A stretch of 64,000 bases of DNA from Acaudatibacter sp043742825 (GTDB lineage Bacteria; Pseudomonadota; Alphaproteobacteria; Caulobacterales; Caulobacteraceae): contig JAYTXQ010000227.1 in the NCBI GenBank assembly GCA_043742825.1, positions 1-64,000 of the forward strand, given 5' to 3'. Of this stretch, positions 1 to 8,955 are shown piece by piece. Under the pieces are notes generated by a model that did no database searches, was not told the origin of the DNA, and was given only the letters and a program-made list of their open reading frames with translations. Numbering within the stretch: the first letter of the stretch is position 1; each line of letters opens with the position of its first letter. Position numbers and translations under genes: made by a program.

Positions 1-15
1 TCAGAGTCATGTAAA

Positions 16-33
16 CCTTCCAAATCAGGAAGG
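16..33. terminator. Small hairpin near window start
   Basis: Six-base arms (ccttcc / ggaagg) around a short loop. It may be the end of a transcript entering from the left, but no T-run follows, so it is only a weak terminator candidate. Confidence 0.2.
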
Positions 34-95
34 CCCCTCAGAATCGATCCCCAACCTAAGCGCAACAGCCTATAAACTTATATGCGATTCCCCTG

Positions 96-113
96 CCATG
101 AAGGGGAGGGAGG
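96..113. repeat. Half copy of the dispersed ggggaggg palindromic repeat
   Basis: The 18 bases nearly match one end of the repeats at 3668-3812 and 8771-8916 (ccat(g/a)aaggggagggagg). Only this terminal unit is present here. The remainder of 1-204 holds no gene that I can support. Confidence 0.5.
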
Positions 114-204
114 AAAATAGGGATACGATTTCAGCGGGATATATAGCCCGCAACGTGTTCTCTGCTCCTATTTGCGGTAACTGGATCGGCGAGAACAGCT
201 AACC

Positions 205-1212
205 ATGGCCCGTTATGATTTCGCCTCGGACAATACTGCCGGGGCCATGCCTGAAGTGCTGGAGGCGCTTGGCCGGTTCAACGGCGGGTTCGCGGCGGGC
301 TATGGCGGTGATGAGGTTTGCGCTCAGGCCAGCGATCTGATCCGCAGCCTGCTGGATACCGACGCTGAGGTGCGCTTTGCCGCCTCGGGAACCGCAGCCA
401 ACGCCCTTTGCCTGGCCGCCCTGGCCGCGCCGCATGAAGCGGTGGTGGCGCATGAGCATTCGCATGTGGCGACGGACGAGACCGGAGCACCGGGTTTTTT
501 CGGCTCTGGCCTGGGGATAATCGGCCTGGGCGGGGCATCCGGGCGTATCGATCTGGCGGCCCTGCCCCCTGTGCTGGCCAGACCTGACGAACCCCACTGG
601 CAGTCGCCGGCGGCGCTCAGTCTGACCCAGGCGACGGAATTTGGCTCACTCTACAGCGAGGCGGATCTCGGGGACCTGATCTCCACTGCCCGCTCAGCCG
701 GCCTGGGGATTCATCTGGACGGCGCGCGCCTGTGTAATGCGGTCGCGGGCGGCTTTGACCCCAAGTGCCTGGCCCGCCTGGGCGTCGACGCTCTGGTGCT
801 GGGGGGAACCAAGGCCGGATCGATACCGACCGAGGCTATCGTCCTGATCAACCCAGCTCTCAGCCGCCGCTTTGGTGCGCGGCTCAAGCACGGTGGACAG
901 TTGATTTCCAAAGCCCGCTTTCTGGCCGCGCCCTGGATCGGCATGCTGGAAGGCGGGGCATGGCAGAGCCGCGCCGCCCACGCCAATGCCATGGCGGCGC
1001 GCCTGGCGGGCCTGATGCCGTTTGCACTGGCCCACTCGGTGCAGGCCAACGGCGTCTTCGTCCACATGGATGAGCCGGCGCTGCAGCGCCTGCGCGCCAG
1101 TGGCTGGTTCGTTTATCGCTTTATCGATGGCAGTGTCCGCTTCATGTGCTCCTGGGCGACCAAGCCTGAAGCCGTCGATGAACTGGGCGAGGCCTTGCGG
1201 AGTATCGTCTAG
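205..1212 (+). CDS. Low-specificity L-threonine aldolase-like PLP enzyme
   Basis: A fold-type I PLP enzyme of the beta-eliminating lyase / threonine aldolase family, expected to cleave beta-hydroxy amino acids such as L-threonine to glycine and an aldehyde in the cytoplasm. At 335 residues it has the normal length. Visible landmarks are the phosphate-binding SGTAANAL at 61-68, LDGARL at 171-176 (the Asp that pairs with the pyridine nitrogen) and GGTKAG, in which Lys203 should form the Schiff base. The ATG at 205 opens directly into the conserved N-terminus. It is followed 52 bases later by a phosphatase gene on the same strand. Substrate preference cannot be read from the sequence. Confidence 0.88.
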   Translation: MARYDFASDNTAGAMPEVLEALGRFNGGFAAGYGGDEVCAQASDLIRSLLDTDAEVRFAASGTAANALCLAALAAPHEAVVAHEHSHVATDETGAPGFFGSGLGIIGLGGASGRIDLAALPPVLARPDEPHWQSPAALSLTQATEFGSLYSEADLGDLISTARSAGLGIHLDGARLCNAVAGGFDPKCLARLGVDALVLGGTKAGSIPTEAIVLINPALSRRFGARLKHGGQLISKARFLAAPWIGMLEGGAWQSRAAHANAMAARLAGLMPFALAHSVQANGVFVHMDEPALQRLRASGWFVYRFIDGSVRFMCSWATKPEAVDELGEALRSIV

Positions 1213-1264
1213 GCGTGGTTTTGTAGATGGAGACCCCACGCACCGCCAGAGGCCGACGCCGCAG

Positions 1265-2023
1265 ATGTCAGAGCTGATAAATTTCCGCGATTTCGGCGGC
1301 CAGACGACTTCCGATGGCCGCAAGGTGCGCACCGACCGGCTGTATCGCTGCGGCCATATGGCGGAGCTGGGCGAGCCGGCGATCGAGCAACTTCTGGGCC
1401 TGGATTTCAGCCTCATTGCCGACCTGCGCTATGTTTCGGAACGCGAGACAGATCGTTCACCCTGGCCGGCGCACTATGAGGACCGGATCTTTGCTCATGA
1501 CGGCGAACGCAACAGCGTCGCGCCACACGTGGCTCTGCTCAGCAGCGATACGGTTGATGCGACGATGGTCGCCGGGTTTTTTGGCCGGTTTTATCCTGAG
1601 CTGCCGTTTCACGATTTCTATCGGCCCCTGTTCGCTCGCACCGTCCTGGCTATGGCCGACAACAGCGGTCGCAGCCTGATCCACTGCACCGCCGGCAAGG
1701 ACCGCACCGGGGTGCTGTGTTTTCTTATTCTCACCAGCCTGGGGGTTCCGCGCGATCAGATCATGGCCGACTATCTGCGCTCTTCAGGTGCGCCCGGCCT
1801 GATCGCCATGAAACCCAGAATGATCGCGCGCACCCAGAGGCAATATGGCCAGATCCTCACCCCTGAGGCGGCCGCCGTGATGGTGGATGTGAAACCTGAC
1901 TATCTGCTGGGGGCCATCGCTGCCGTGGAAACCCAATGCGGATCGGTCGAAGCCTATCTGGCGCAGAGCGGTGTCGACAGCGCCGCACTTGATCGGCTGA
2001 GAGATCAACTGCTGGAAAATTGA
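1265..2023 (+). CDS. Tyrosine-protein phosphatase (Y_phosphatase3 type)
   Basis: A 252-residue cysteine-based phosphatase of the atypical tyrosine/lipid phosphatase family. The signature HCTAGKDRTG lies at about 140-149, with Cys141 as nucleophile and the Arg of the CX5R loop intact. The N-terminus carries NFRDFGG and LYRCG, typical of this family. The frame is open well upstream (from 1022), but that part overlaps threonine aldolase and lacks similarity, so I place the start at the ATG at 1265, immediately before the conserved domain. It lies 52 bases after the aldolase and is probably cotranscribed. The natural substrate (phosphotyrosine or phosphoinositide) is unknown. Confidence 0.88.
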   Translation: MSELINFRDFGGQTTSDGRKVRTDRLYRCGHMAELGEPAIEQLLGLDFSLIADLRYVSERETDRSPWPAHYEDRIFAHDGERNSVAPHVALLSSDTVDATMVAGFFGRFYPELPFHDFYRPLFARTVLAMADNSGRSLIHCTAGKDRTGVLCFLILTSLGVPRDQIMADYLRSSGAPGLIAMKPRMIARTQRQYGQILTPEAAAVMVDVKPDYLLGAIAAVETQCGSVEAYLAQSGVDSAALDRLRDQLLEN

Positions 2024-2113
2024 TCGATTGCGCCGGGCCAGTCGATAGACATGACGGGTGCGGGCATGCCAGTACACCGCTTCGATCCCCCCATCACTTC
2101 ATAAGGACGATCT

Positions 2114-2488
2114 ATGTTTTCCCACATTATGATTGGCACCAACAACCTTGACACTTCCAAGGCGTTCTACGATGCGCTGCTGGGCACCTTGGATGTCGCC
2201 CCGGCCGCCGTCGATGGTAATCGGATTTTCTATTTTACCCCGACTGGCATCTTCTCCGTCTCTCAGCCGATCAACGGTGAGCCGGCAACCCATGCCAATG
2301 GCGGTACCATAGGCTTCGCCGCCAGTTCACCGGCACAGGCCGACGCCTGGCATGCGGCGGGCGTCGCCGCCGGCGGCACCACCTGTGAAGATCCCCCCGG
2401 CGTGCGCGAAGGCAATGCCGGCAAGATGTATCTGGCCTATCTGCGTGATCCGGACGGCAATAAGATCTGCGCCCTGCACCGGATGTAG
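2114..2488 (+). CDS. VOC (glyoxalase/bleomycin resistance) family protein
   Basis: A 124-residue single vicinal-oxygen-chelate domain. It opens with MFSHIMIGTNNLDTSKAFYD, the classic first beta-alpha unit, and ends with the YLRDPDGNKI strand typical of small glyoxalase-like proteins. A purine-rich stretch (aaggacg) precedes the ATG. Members are metal-dependent lyases, dioxygenases or binding proteins, and this one cannot be assigned a substrate. It is separated from the phosphatase by 90 bases, so it may have its own promoter. Confidence 0.82.
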   Translation: MFSHIMIGTNNLDTSKAFYDALLGTLDVAPAAVDGNRIFYFTPTGIFSVSQPINGEPATHANGGTIGFAASSPAQADAWHAAGVAAGGTTCEDPPGVREGNAGKMYLAYLRDPDGNKICALHRM

Positions 2489-2517
2489 GATTACCCCGCA
2501 GGTGATGGTGAGGCGGT

Positions 2518-3594
2518 TCAGGCCGCTTCGACCATTGCCGTGGTGGTCAGGTATTCACCGTCCAGCCACATGACGACCTCGCGGGCGGCGGCATGGTCGA
2601 TGGCGGCGTAACGCTCACGCAAGCGCCCTGCCCGCTCGCCCAGTCGGTCGAGGCCGGTATCCTGGAGCAGGTTCAGGTGCCGGTCGATCAATTCGCCCAG
2701 TTCCTCGCCCAGCAGAGCCTTGGCGGCGGCGCGAAAAGCGGTGCCATATTCATAAGCCTCGCCCAGGCGGTAACTATCGGCCAGGGTCAGGGCCGGGACG
2801 CAGGAAAGGGTCGGCTGCAATGCCGGATTGATCGCGTGGCCGGCGATGTGGGGCGCAAGGTCTGCCGGGCGGCCGGTAAAGGCGCGCAGATGCAGAGACT
2901 GCGACATCACCGGGGAATCGTTGACCGGGTAGTTATCCCACACCAAAGGCTTACGGCGCAGGGTTTCGCCAATGCGCTGCACATGGCCAGACGTGAACTC
3001 ACGCGAGCACACCTCTTCGCCGGTCCAGAAGATGTCGATTGAGGCATCGAGGGTGCGACCGAGGTCGGCCAGATATTGCGGCGGCCGGTTGCCAAACACT
3101 CGGTCGAGCATGGTTGTGTCACTGTAATAGGTCGGGCACAGGATCAGACGTTTCGCACCCATCCGCTGCGCGATCCAGTGCAGGATTTCCACCTGCGTCC
3201 TGGCCAGATCCGCAACATCGCCGCGCATATCATCGAAGAGGATCGCCAGAACCTGAACCCCCATAGCGTCCAGGGCCGCAAGCTTCCGTGACAGCGCCGC
3301 TTTGGCTTCGGCATCGAAGTTGAGAAACAGCTCATATGGGCTAAGACCGACGCCGAAACTGACCCCCGCCGCGGTGCAGACTGCGGCCGTATCCTTGAGC
3401 CCCTGAGCCATATCTGCGGGGTGATCTTCCCGCCAGCGCCGACGCAGGAAGCTGTCGAATTTCGGGGCATAGATGAAAAATTCATAGCCATGTGGGGCCA
3501 GCGTCCGGATGGTTCTGGCCCGATCCTCCCACGACCAAATCTTGCCGTAGTAGCCTTCGATAATGCCGAGGGACGGACTAACGGGATGCTTCAT
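2518..3594 (-). CDS. GH84 beta-N-acetylglucosaminidase (O-GlcNAcase-like), stand-alone catalytic domain
   Basis: A 358-residue protein matching the catalytic barrel of GH84 (O-GlcNAcase / hyaluronidase-like beta-N-acetylglucosaminidases). The family hallmark IIEGYYGKIWSWEDR is at about 11-25 (usually GFYGxPW), and the catalytic Asp pair for substrate-assisted hydrolysis is visible as FDDMRGD at 120-126 (Asp121-Asp122). There is no signal peptide and none of the extra C-terminal or carbohydrate-binding domains common in secreted GH84 enzymes, so it is predicted to be cytoplasmic. Both neighbours lie outside an obvious amino-sugar cluster. A cytoplasmic GH84 could act on imported amino-sugar glycosides; true protein O-GlcNAc removal is speculative. 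Confidence 0.8.
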   Translation of the reverse strand: MKHPVSPSLGIIEGYYGKIWSWEDRARTIRTLAPHGYEFFIYAPKFDSFLRRRWREDHPADMAQGLKDTAAVCTAAGVSFGVGLSPYELFLNFDAEAKAALSRKLAALDAMGVQVLAILFDDMRGDVADLARTQVEILHWIAQRMGAKRLILCPTYYSDTTMLDRVFGNRPPQYLADLGRTLDASIDIFWTGEEVCSREFTSGHVQRIGETLRRKPLVWDNYPVNDSPVMSQSLHLRAFTGRPADLAPHIAGHAINPALQPTLSCVPALTLADSYRLGEAYEYGTAFRAAAKALLGEELGELIDRHLNLLQDTGLDRLGERAGRLRERYAAIDHAAAREVVMWLDGEYLTTTAMVEAA

Positions 3595-3667
3595 TTAAAC
3601 TAACGCGAAACCAAGGCGCGGCAGGACCGTCCGCATGTATCTTGTTGATGTTTCGAATTTTTAAAAA

Positions 3668-3812
3668 CCTCCCTCCCCTTTATGGGGAGGGTGGATCGCG
3701 CGTAGCGCGAGACGGGTGGGGCTTGTCGCCGCACTGCCCATGTTGGCGATCGGCTGCTGTGCCCCACCCTGATCGCTTCGCGATCTGTCCCTCCCCATAA
3801 AGGGGAGGGAGG
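3668..3812. repeat. Dispersed BIME-like palindromic repeat, copy 1
   Basis: The element is bounded by cctccctcccctttatgggg at the left and its inverse at the right, with internal gggtggggctt / gccccaccct arms. A second copy with the same ends, inner halves reversed, lies at 8771-8916. It sits between the 5' end of the GH84 gene and the 3' end of the DsbA-like gene. A 92-residue frame crossing it is not a real gene. Confidence 0.8.
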
Positions 3813-3859
3813 AAGGAAACGACGCGTATAATCACGACAATCATCGTACGCACTGGACA

Positions 3860-4519
3860 TCACTGCAGCGCCAGCCATTGCTGGATGGAGGCGACAACCG
3901 GTTCCAGGCCGTTAAAGCCGCGAGTGATCATCGCGAAGGTGCCATCGGCGTTGGGTCCGACGATCAATGTTGGGAAGCCACTAACGCCGGTATTTTGCGA
4001 CAGCTCATAGTCGTTCCAGGTTTCCCGGCTAAGGGTTTCGTCGTCCAGGGCGGCGCGAAACACTGCGCGATCCTCACCCAGCTCAGCGGCGAGATCGGCC
4101 AGCACGTCCCGGCTGGTGACATCCAGCCCGCGAAGATAGAAGGCAGTGTGGGCCGCCTTGAGCATGGCCAGGCCCAGAGCCGGACTCTGCCGCCGCGCCA
4201 GGGCCACGGCGCGGCAGGCCGGATCGGTGTCATAAACAAAAGTGCCCGTGGTGATGACGCTGGGGCCAAACGGTTGGCCAGAGGCTTCGTGAATCTGATC
4301 CCAATGACCTTGCAAGTCCGCGCCGGCCTTGGCGGTCATCGGCACGGTGTTTCCGGGGCGCAGGCCGCCCAAGATAAGGCGAATGGGCAGGACTTCCTCA
4401 AACGTCTGCTCCACCTGTTCGATCACCGGCTGGAACCCGTAACACCACGAACACATGGGGTCGGCGAAATAGATCAGGTGCGGCCCATGTGCCCCAGCGG
4501 CTTCAGATAACTCAGTCAT
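3860..4519 (-). CDS. Cytoplasmic DsbA-family (FrnE-like) thiol oxidoreductase
   Basis: A 219-residue thioredoxin-fold protein with an inserted helical domain. The active-site CSWC is at Cys23-Cys26, and the cis-proline loop appears as SGFPTL near residue 180. There is no signal peptide, so unlike true DsbA it should act in the cytoplasm, like FrnE-type or isomerase-type members. Its ATG overlaps the stop codon of the upstream amidohydrolase by one base (TGATG), so the two are probably translationally coupled and may act on the same thiol-containing substrate. The substrate is not known. Confidence 0.82.
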   Translation of the reverse strand: MTELSEAAGAHGPHLIYFADPMCSWCYGFQPVIEQVEQTFEEVLPIRLILGGLRPGNTVPMTAKAGADLQGHWDQIHEASGQPFGPSVITTGTFVYDTDPACRAVALARRQSPALGLAMLKAAHTAFYLRGLDVTSRDVLADLAAELGEDRAVFRAALDDETLSRETWNDYELSQNTGVSGFPTLIVGPNADGTFAMITRGFNGLEPVVASIQQWLALQ

Positions 4520-5700
4520 CAGGCGACCCGGGCATCAGGGAAAATGCGCAGGAAGTTTTCGGCGTAGAAGCGGTCTCGCACGGGCTCGGGGCGCTCGCCC
4601 AGTGCCGCTTCAAAGCGGGCGATGGGATTGCGGCCGCCTTCCACGTGCGGATAGTCGCTGGAAAACAGATACAGATCGTCGCTGGATTGATCGATCAGAT
4701 CGCCGACCTCTTCGAAGACAAAGGGGGTGAAAGCCATCTGGGCGCGCAGCTGCTGCGACGGGGTGCGGGTGAATTTGGCCAGGTTTTCGTCGACCCGGCT
4801 CCAGTGCTTGGCCACCCAGTCCAGGCGGGTCAGCATGGAGGGGACCCAGCCGGCCCCAAGCTCAACACTGGCCCCGCGAAGTTTGGGAAAGCGTTCGAAA
4901 ATCCCGTCGATGACCATGATCGACAAAAAGGTCTCCGGTCCCTGGTGCAGGACCGCTGCATCGCGGGTGCGCAGGTTCTCGCCGCCGCCCATCCAGTCGC
5001 GGGTCGCCGGCCGGCCGGTATTGGCCCAGGGCTTGGCCAGTTGCAGCGGCGATCCGCCCACATGCAGAACAAACGGCACGCCGGCCTCTTCCAGGCGGGC
5101 CCAGAACGGATCCAGGTCGATGTGAGTGGGTGAGCGATCACCACAATAGCGGTGCGGCACCCAGATCGCCTTCAGCCCGGCGGCAAGACACCACTCCAGC
5201 TCCTCAATCGCCAAGGCCGCATCATCCAGGGGCACGATGCCGACGCCCAGGAGGCGCGCGTCATGGCCGCAAAAATCCACCATATGCCGGTTGTGCGCCC
5301 GCGCCGCGCCGTAACGCAGCTTCGGGTCCAGCTTAGTTGAGGGGTTGAACGGCATGGCCACGCTGTGGGTGGCAAAGACCAGTTGCTTTTTGAAGCCCAG
5401 CATATCCATGGCCTGACGCCGATCACCGCCGTCAAAGGCCCCGAGCGCCTGAATTTCCTTGGATTTCTCGATCAACTGATCGCCCAGACCGATCATTTCG
5501 GCCAGATGCGCATCACTGTGCCGCCCGCCCTGAGCCATGATCACCGCGACCTCTTCGTCGGTGACCAGAGAGGCGCTGTAGCTGACCAGGGGCACCTGAT
5601 CGCGCAGGCCTGGATCAGCATATTTCTTCAGGAAATCCGGCAACTCCATGATGTGACTATCGGCATCATAAAAGGCACGGTGCGCGGGGGCATAGGTCAT
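4519..5700 (-). CDS. Amidohydrolase-2 family metal-dependent hydrolase/decarboxylase
   Basis: A 393-residue TIM-barrel protein of the amidohydrolase-related family that includes ACMS decarboxylase-like enzymes. The metal-binding N-terminal segment reads YDADSHIMELPDF (about 11-23). A later LHVGGSP carries the barrel histidine, and FSSDYPHVEGG near the C-terminus carries the last conserved Asp and a His. Sphingomonad-type genomes have many paralogues acting as decarboxylases or hydrolases on aromatic or ring-cleavage acids; I cannot choose between these. It is the first gene of a two-gene unit with the DsbA-like protein. Confidence 0.8.
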   Translation of the reverse strand: MTYAPAHRAFYDADSHIMELPDFLKKYADPGLRDQVPLVSYSASLVTDEEVAVIMAQGGRHSDAHLAEMIGLGDQLIEKSKEIQALGAFDGGDRRQAMDMLGFKKQLVFATHSVAMPFNPSTKLDPKLRYGAARAHNRHMVDFCGHDARLLGVGIVPLDDAALAIEELEWCLAAGLKAIWVPHRYCGDRSPTHIDLDPFWARLEEAGVPFVLHVGGSPLQLAKPWANTGRPATRDWMGGGENLRTRDAAVLHQGPETFLSIMVIDGIFERFPKLRGASVELGAGWVPSMLTRLDWVAKHWSRVDENLAKFTRTPSQQLRAQMAFTPFVFEEVGDLIDQSSDDLYLFSSDYPHVEGGRNPIARFEAALGERPEPVRDRFYAENFLRIFPDARVA

Positions 5701-5780
5701 CGGCGTTCCTCTTAGCTTTTCACCAGTTTGAGCCGGTGCTGTGCATTTGTCACGCGTGTGGCGGCGAGGTGGGAAGAATC

Positions 5781-5914
5781 TTCCGCAGATTACGCAGATT
5801 TAGGCAGATGGGGACAGTTTGTCCGGCAAAGCTCAGAAAATCCAAAACGGCGAGATTATCGCCTGCGGCGCAAGCACCGACCGCCATCTGTATAAATCTG
5901 CGTTATCTGCGGAA
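5781..5914. repeat. Long inverted repeat of the ctgcg-tatctgcgg family, copy 1
   Basis: The arms are ttccgcagattacgcagatt and the near-inverse aaatctgcgttatctgcggaa, separated by about 90 bases that are not shared. The same arms appear at 40188-40334. This would form a long RNA stem and lies between the 5' end of the amidohydrolase gene and the 3' end of the FGGY kinase gene. Confidence 0.75.
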
Positions 5915-5934
5915 AACTGGTCGCTGTCAGGGAT

Positions 5935-7365
5935 TCACGCGCCTGGCCCGTAGACCAAGGCCTTCCACGCCGCGAAACGGTTATCGGCTTCATCGGCGCT
6001 GATCTTTGGCAAATAGGTTTTGTCGTAACGGCGGAAGGCTTCGACATCTCCCGATTGGAGCAAACCGACCCCCCGACCGGCGCAGATGGCGGCCCCGCAG
6101 GCGGTGGCTTCGGCTATGGCGTGACGGCGGATGGGCAGCTTCAGCATGTCGGCCTGGATTTGCAGGAAGGTCTCATTGCCAGTCAGTCCCCCATCGACGC
6201 CCAGCGCCTCTGGCAGAGCGACCTCGGCCAGACCGAAGACGTGTTCGGCTGCCTCCCTGACGCGAAAGGCGATGCCCTCAAGGCCGGAGCGAGCGATGTG
6301 TGCAGGGCCCACTGCGGAATTCAAGCCGGCGACAGCGGCGCGCTGGTTGGGGTCGCCATGCGGCGCGCCTAGGCCCTGTAGAGCGGGAAGAAAGGCTGCG
6401 CCGGTTGTTCCGGCGACGCTGGCAGCGGATGCCTCAAACCGTCGATGATCCCCCAATCGCCACAGTTGTCGCATCCAATCCAGCGCTGAGCCTGCGGAAA
6501 GCACCATGCCTTCAAGGCAGAACAGGGTCTCCCCGCCGCTGGCGCTCAGCACAAACGGCGGCGCGGTCATGGACTTGAACACCAGCTCGGAGCCAGTAGA
6601 AAGATTGAGGGTTGCCGACGTGCCAAAAGTGACCTTGGCCGTGCCTGCCGCCTCGCCATGGGCGATCAGGGCGCTTTGCTGGTCGGCAATATCGGCGGCG
6701 ATCGGCACGCGGGCACCGAACACGGAGACGTCGGTGTGGCCCATGACGCCCTGGGTATCGACCATTCGTGGAAAGGCCAGGTCACCCAGCCCCTGGTGCG
6801 CGATCAGCGCGGTATTCCAGGTGCCCTTGAACAGGTCGAAATAGCCCGTCGGCCAGCATTGGCTGGCGTCTGTGGCATGCACCGCGCCGCCGCTCAGCTT
6901 CCAGATCAGAAAGCTGTCGAGCGCGCCCCAGGCGAGGTCACCCAGGGGCCGGCCCACGTTGGCCAGGACCCCTTCAAGCTTGGTCGCCGCCTGTTGCGGG
7001 GCGAGCATGAACCCGGCGGCGGCCAGTTCTCGGGCCCGCTCGACGCCGCGCAGATCGCTCCAGATCACCATGGGGGCAACAGGCCGACCGGTGCGGCGAT
7101 CCCAGAGGACGATGCTGGTTCTTTGCGTGGTCACACCAATGGCGGCGATGTCGGAAGGCGCACGGCCAGCCTGATCCAGGGCCTGGGCCAGCACCCGACG
7201 GGTTGTACGCCAGACTGTATCGGCGTCTTGTTCCACCCGTCCCGGTGCCGGATTACGTGAGCGCAAGGGCGCGCGGGCTAGGGACAACTGCGCTCCGGCG
7301 GGACTAAAAACTGCTGCGCGGGCCGTCGTGGTGCCGATATCCAGGGCCAGGATGAGCTCAGGCAT
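5935..7365 (-). CDS. FGGY-family carbohydrate kinase (glycerol kinase-like)
   Basis: A 476-residue sugar/polyol kinase. The N-terminal ATP-binding DIGTTTARA is at 9-17, VTTQRTS and the glycerol-kinase-like VIWSDLRG follow at about 80-110, and the second domain carries GTSATLN and GVDGGLTGNE. Glycerol kinases are slightly longer (about 495 residues) and have a more conserved substrate loop, so a glycerol-like polyol or alkylglycerol is as likely as glycerol. Its ATG overlaps the end of the alkyl-DHAP-synthase-like gene by 8 bases, which strongly suggests cotranscription. A GlpD-type dehydrogenase lies 4 kb upstream on the same strand. Confidence 0.82.
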   Translation of the reverse strand: MPELILALDIGTTTARAAVFSPAGAQLSLARAPLRSRNPAPGRVEQDADTVWRTTRRVLAQALDQAGRAPSDIAAIGVTTQRTSIVLWDRRTGRPVAPMVIWSDLRGVERARELAAAGFMLAPQQAATKLEGVLANVGRPLGDLAWGALDSFLIWKLSGGAVHATDASQCWPTGYFDLFKGTWNTALIAHQGLGDLAFPRMVDTQGVMGHTDVSVFGARVPIAADIADQQSALIAHGEAAGTAKVTFGTSATLNLSTGSELVFKSMTAPPFVLSASGGETLFCLEGMVLSAGSALDWMRQLWRLGDHRRFEASAASVAGTTGAAFLPALQGLGAPHGDPNQRAAVAGLNSAVGPAHIARSGLEGIAFRVREAAEHVFGLAEVALPEALGVDGGLTGNETFLQIQADMLKLPIRRHAIAEATACGAAICAGRGVGLLQSGDVEAFRRYDKTYLPKISADEADNRFAAWKALVYGPGA

Positions 7366-8755
7366 CGGGGACCAGGACGCCGGGGTTCATCATGGCGGTA
7401 GGATCCAACGCTGCCTTCACCTTGCGCAACAGTCCCACTCCCTCGCTGCCAAGTTCCTGCGTCAGCCACTCGCGCCGCACCCGGCCGATACCGTGATGGT
7501 GGGCCAGGGAACCCCCATGACGGGTGGTGGCCTGCATGATCCGCCGCCAGCCGTCGAAATAGACCGCCTCCATCTTCGCCGGGTCGGGCACGTTCACCGC
7601 GAAGGTGAAATAGAGATTGAGGCCGGTGCGATAGAGGTGCGAGCTATGGGCTGAGCCGGCTAGTACCCCGTCGATCTTGGCCAGGTCCGCCACAGCGTCA
7701 TCGTATATCGCTCCGATCACATCCCAGCCGCCAGAGATTTCTACCGTATCCAGAACGATTCCGCGTTCGAGAAACTGGTTCCAGTGCGGCACATGATTGC
7801 GGTTCTTCAACCAAGTTTCGACGATATCACTCGGCGCTGCGGTCGCGTCTGCCTGGGCGGCCAGATCCGCCACCCCGGCGACCTCAGCATCGACCAGGCT
7901 CTGGGGGCCTTCATGGACCATGATCAACACACAGGTCTCGGCGCGGGCATCAAGGCGGCGGGCCTCGCGCTCATCATATTGACGTACCACCGGCGGTGCC
8001 CAGCCGGTCTGGATGATCTCGCGTTGCAGGGCAAAGCCGGCGGCCATGTCTGGTACCCACCAGGCACTGACCGCTCTGGCGGCGGGGGCCCGTCGCAGTT
8101 TTAGCGTCACGCCGGTGATCACGCCTAAGGTGCCTTCCGAACCCAGCATCAGGTGGCGCAGATCGGGACCCGCTGAGGCCCGCGGCCCTTTGCCCAGGAC
8201 CACCAGTTCACCGGTGGGCAGCACCGCTTCGATACAATGGACGATGTCTTCGATGTTTCCGTAGGCGGACGAAAACTGACCCGACGCCCGCGTGGCGACC
8301 CAACCACCGACACTGCTAACCGCGATGGACTGGGGCCAGTGGCCAATGGTCAGCCCTTGAGCTGCTACCGCCTCTTCAGCTTCCAGCCCGTTTTTGCCAG
8401 CGTCGAAACTGGCCAGCAGGTTAACTGGGTCGATCCCGCGCACCTGGTTCATGGCGCTCATGTCCAGAACCACGGCGTCCGGTGAAGCCACGACACCGCC
8501 GACAACACCGCTGCCCAGGCCAAAGGGAATGACCGGCACACCGTGCGCCCTGGCGACACTCAATGCCGCCTGAACGTCAGCCACACTGGTCGGGCGCACG
8601 ACGCAAACCCCCTGCGGCCCGGGCGTGCCGATATGATCGCGCACATGGCTGACCACCCAATAGTCATGGCGACGCGCAGCCAGGGTCACCGGATCGGTCA
8701 GGACCTTGGCCTCGCCTATTGCCGCACGCAATTCGGTGATCAGGGGTCTGCTCAT
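7358..8755 (-). CDS. FAD-linked oxidase resembling alkyldihydroxyacetonephosphate synthase (AGPS)
   Basis: A 465-residue VAO-family flavoprotein with an N-terminal FAD-binding PCMH domain (FGLGSGVVGG at 78-87, SSVGGWVATRASGQ at 147-160, GSEGTLGVI at 205-213) and a C-terminal FAD-linked oxidase cap. Two segments look specifically like AGPS: YGNIEDIV after the RASG motif, and the C-terminal SLAHHHGIGRVRREW, in which the three histidines 419-421 match the AGPS active-site triad; Tyr382 in LYFTF may match its catalytic tyrosine. AGPS exchanges the acyl chain of acyl-DHAP for a fatty alcohol to make an ether lipid precursor. D-lactate or glycolate oxidase-like activity is the alternative. It is coupled to the FGGY kinase. 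Confidence 0.78.
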   Translation of the reverse strand: MSRPLITELRAAIGEAKVLTDPVTLAARRHDYWVVSHVRDHIGTPGPQGVCVVRPTSVADVQAALSVARAHGVPVIPFGLGSGVVGGVVASPDAVVLDMSAMNQVRGIDPVNLLASFDAGKNGLEAEEAVAAQGLTIGHWPQSIAVSSVGGWVATRASGQFSSAYGNIEDIVHCIEAVLPTGELVVLGKGPRASAGPDLRHLMLGSEGTLGVITGVTLKLRRAPAARAVSAWWVPDMAAGFALQREIIQTGWAPPVVRQYDEREARRLDARAETCVLIMVHEGPQSLVDAEVAGVADLAAQADATAAPSDIVETWLKNRNHVPHWNQFLERGIVLDTVEISGGWDVIGAIYDDAVADLAKIDGVLAGSAHSSHLYRTGLNLYFTFAVNVPDPAKMEAVYFDGWRRIMQATTRHGGSLAHHHGIGRVRREWLTQELGSEGVGLLRKVKAALDPTAMMNPGVLVPDA

Positions 8756-8770
8756 GGCCGTACCTAAATT

Positions 8771-8916
8771 CCTCCCTCCCCTTTATGGGGAGGGACAGAC
8801 GGCGAAGCCGTCAGGGTGGGGCTTGGAGCAACCGCGACGCCGTGTGGGAATTCCAAAGCGCCCCACCCGTCTTTTCGCTACGCTCAAATCCACCCTCCCC
8901 ATAAAGGGGAGGGAGG
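8771..8916. repeat. Dispersed BIME-like palindromic repeat, copy 2
   Basis: The outer 24-base arms are the same as in the copy at 3668-3812, but the inner halves lie in the opposite orientation (gacggcgaagccgtcagggtggggctt at the left). It lies between the GNAT remnant and the AGPS-like gene and could attenuate or stabilise the transcript there. Confidence 0.8.
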
Positions 8917-8955
8917 CCGGGTGGAAGCCCGGCGACGGTGGATCAGTGGTCAGTG

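Noticed and set aside
694..1416. 240-codon minus-strand frame
   Set aside because: Antisense to threonine aldolase and the phosphatase start, both well supported.
3600..3878. 92-codon frame over the repeat at 3668-3812
   Set aside because: Covers a palindromic repeat and has no coding signature.
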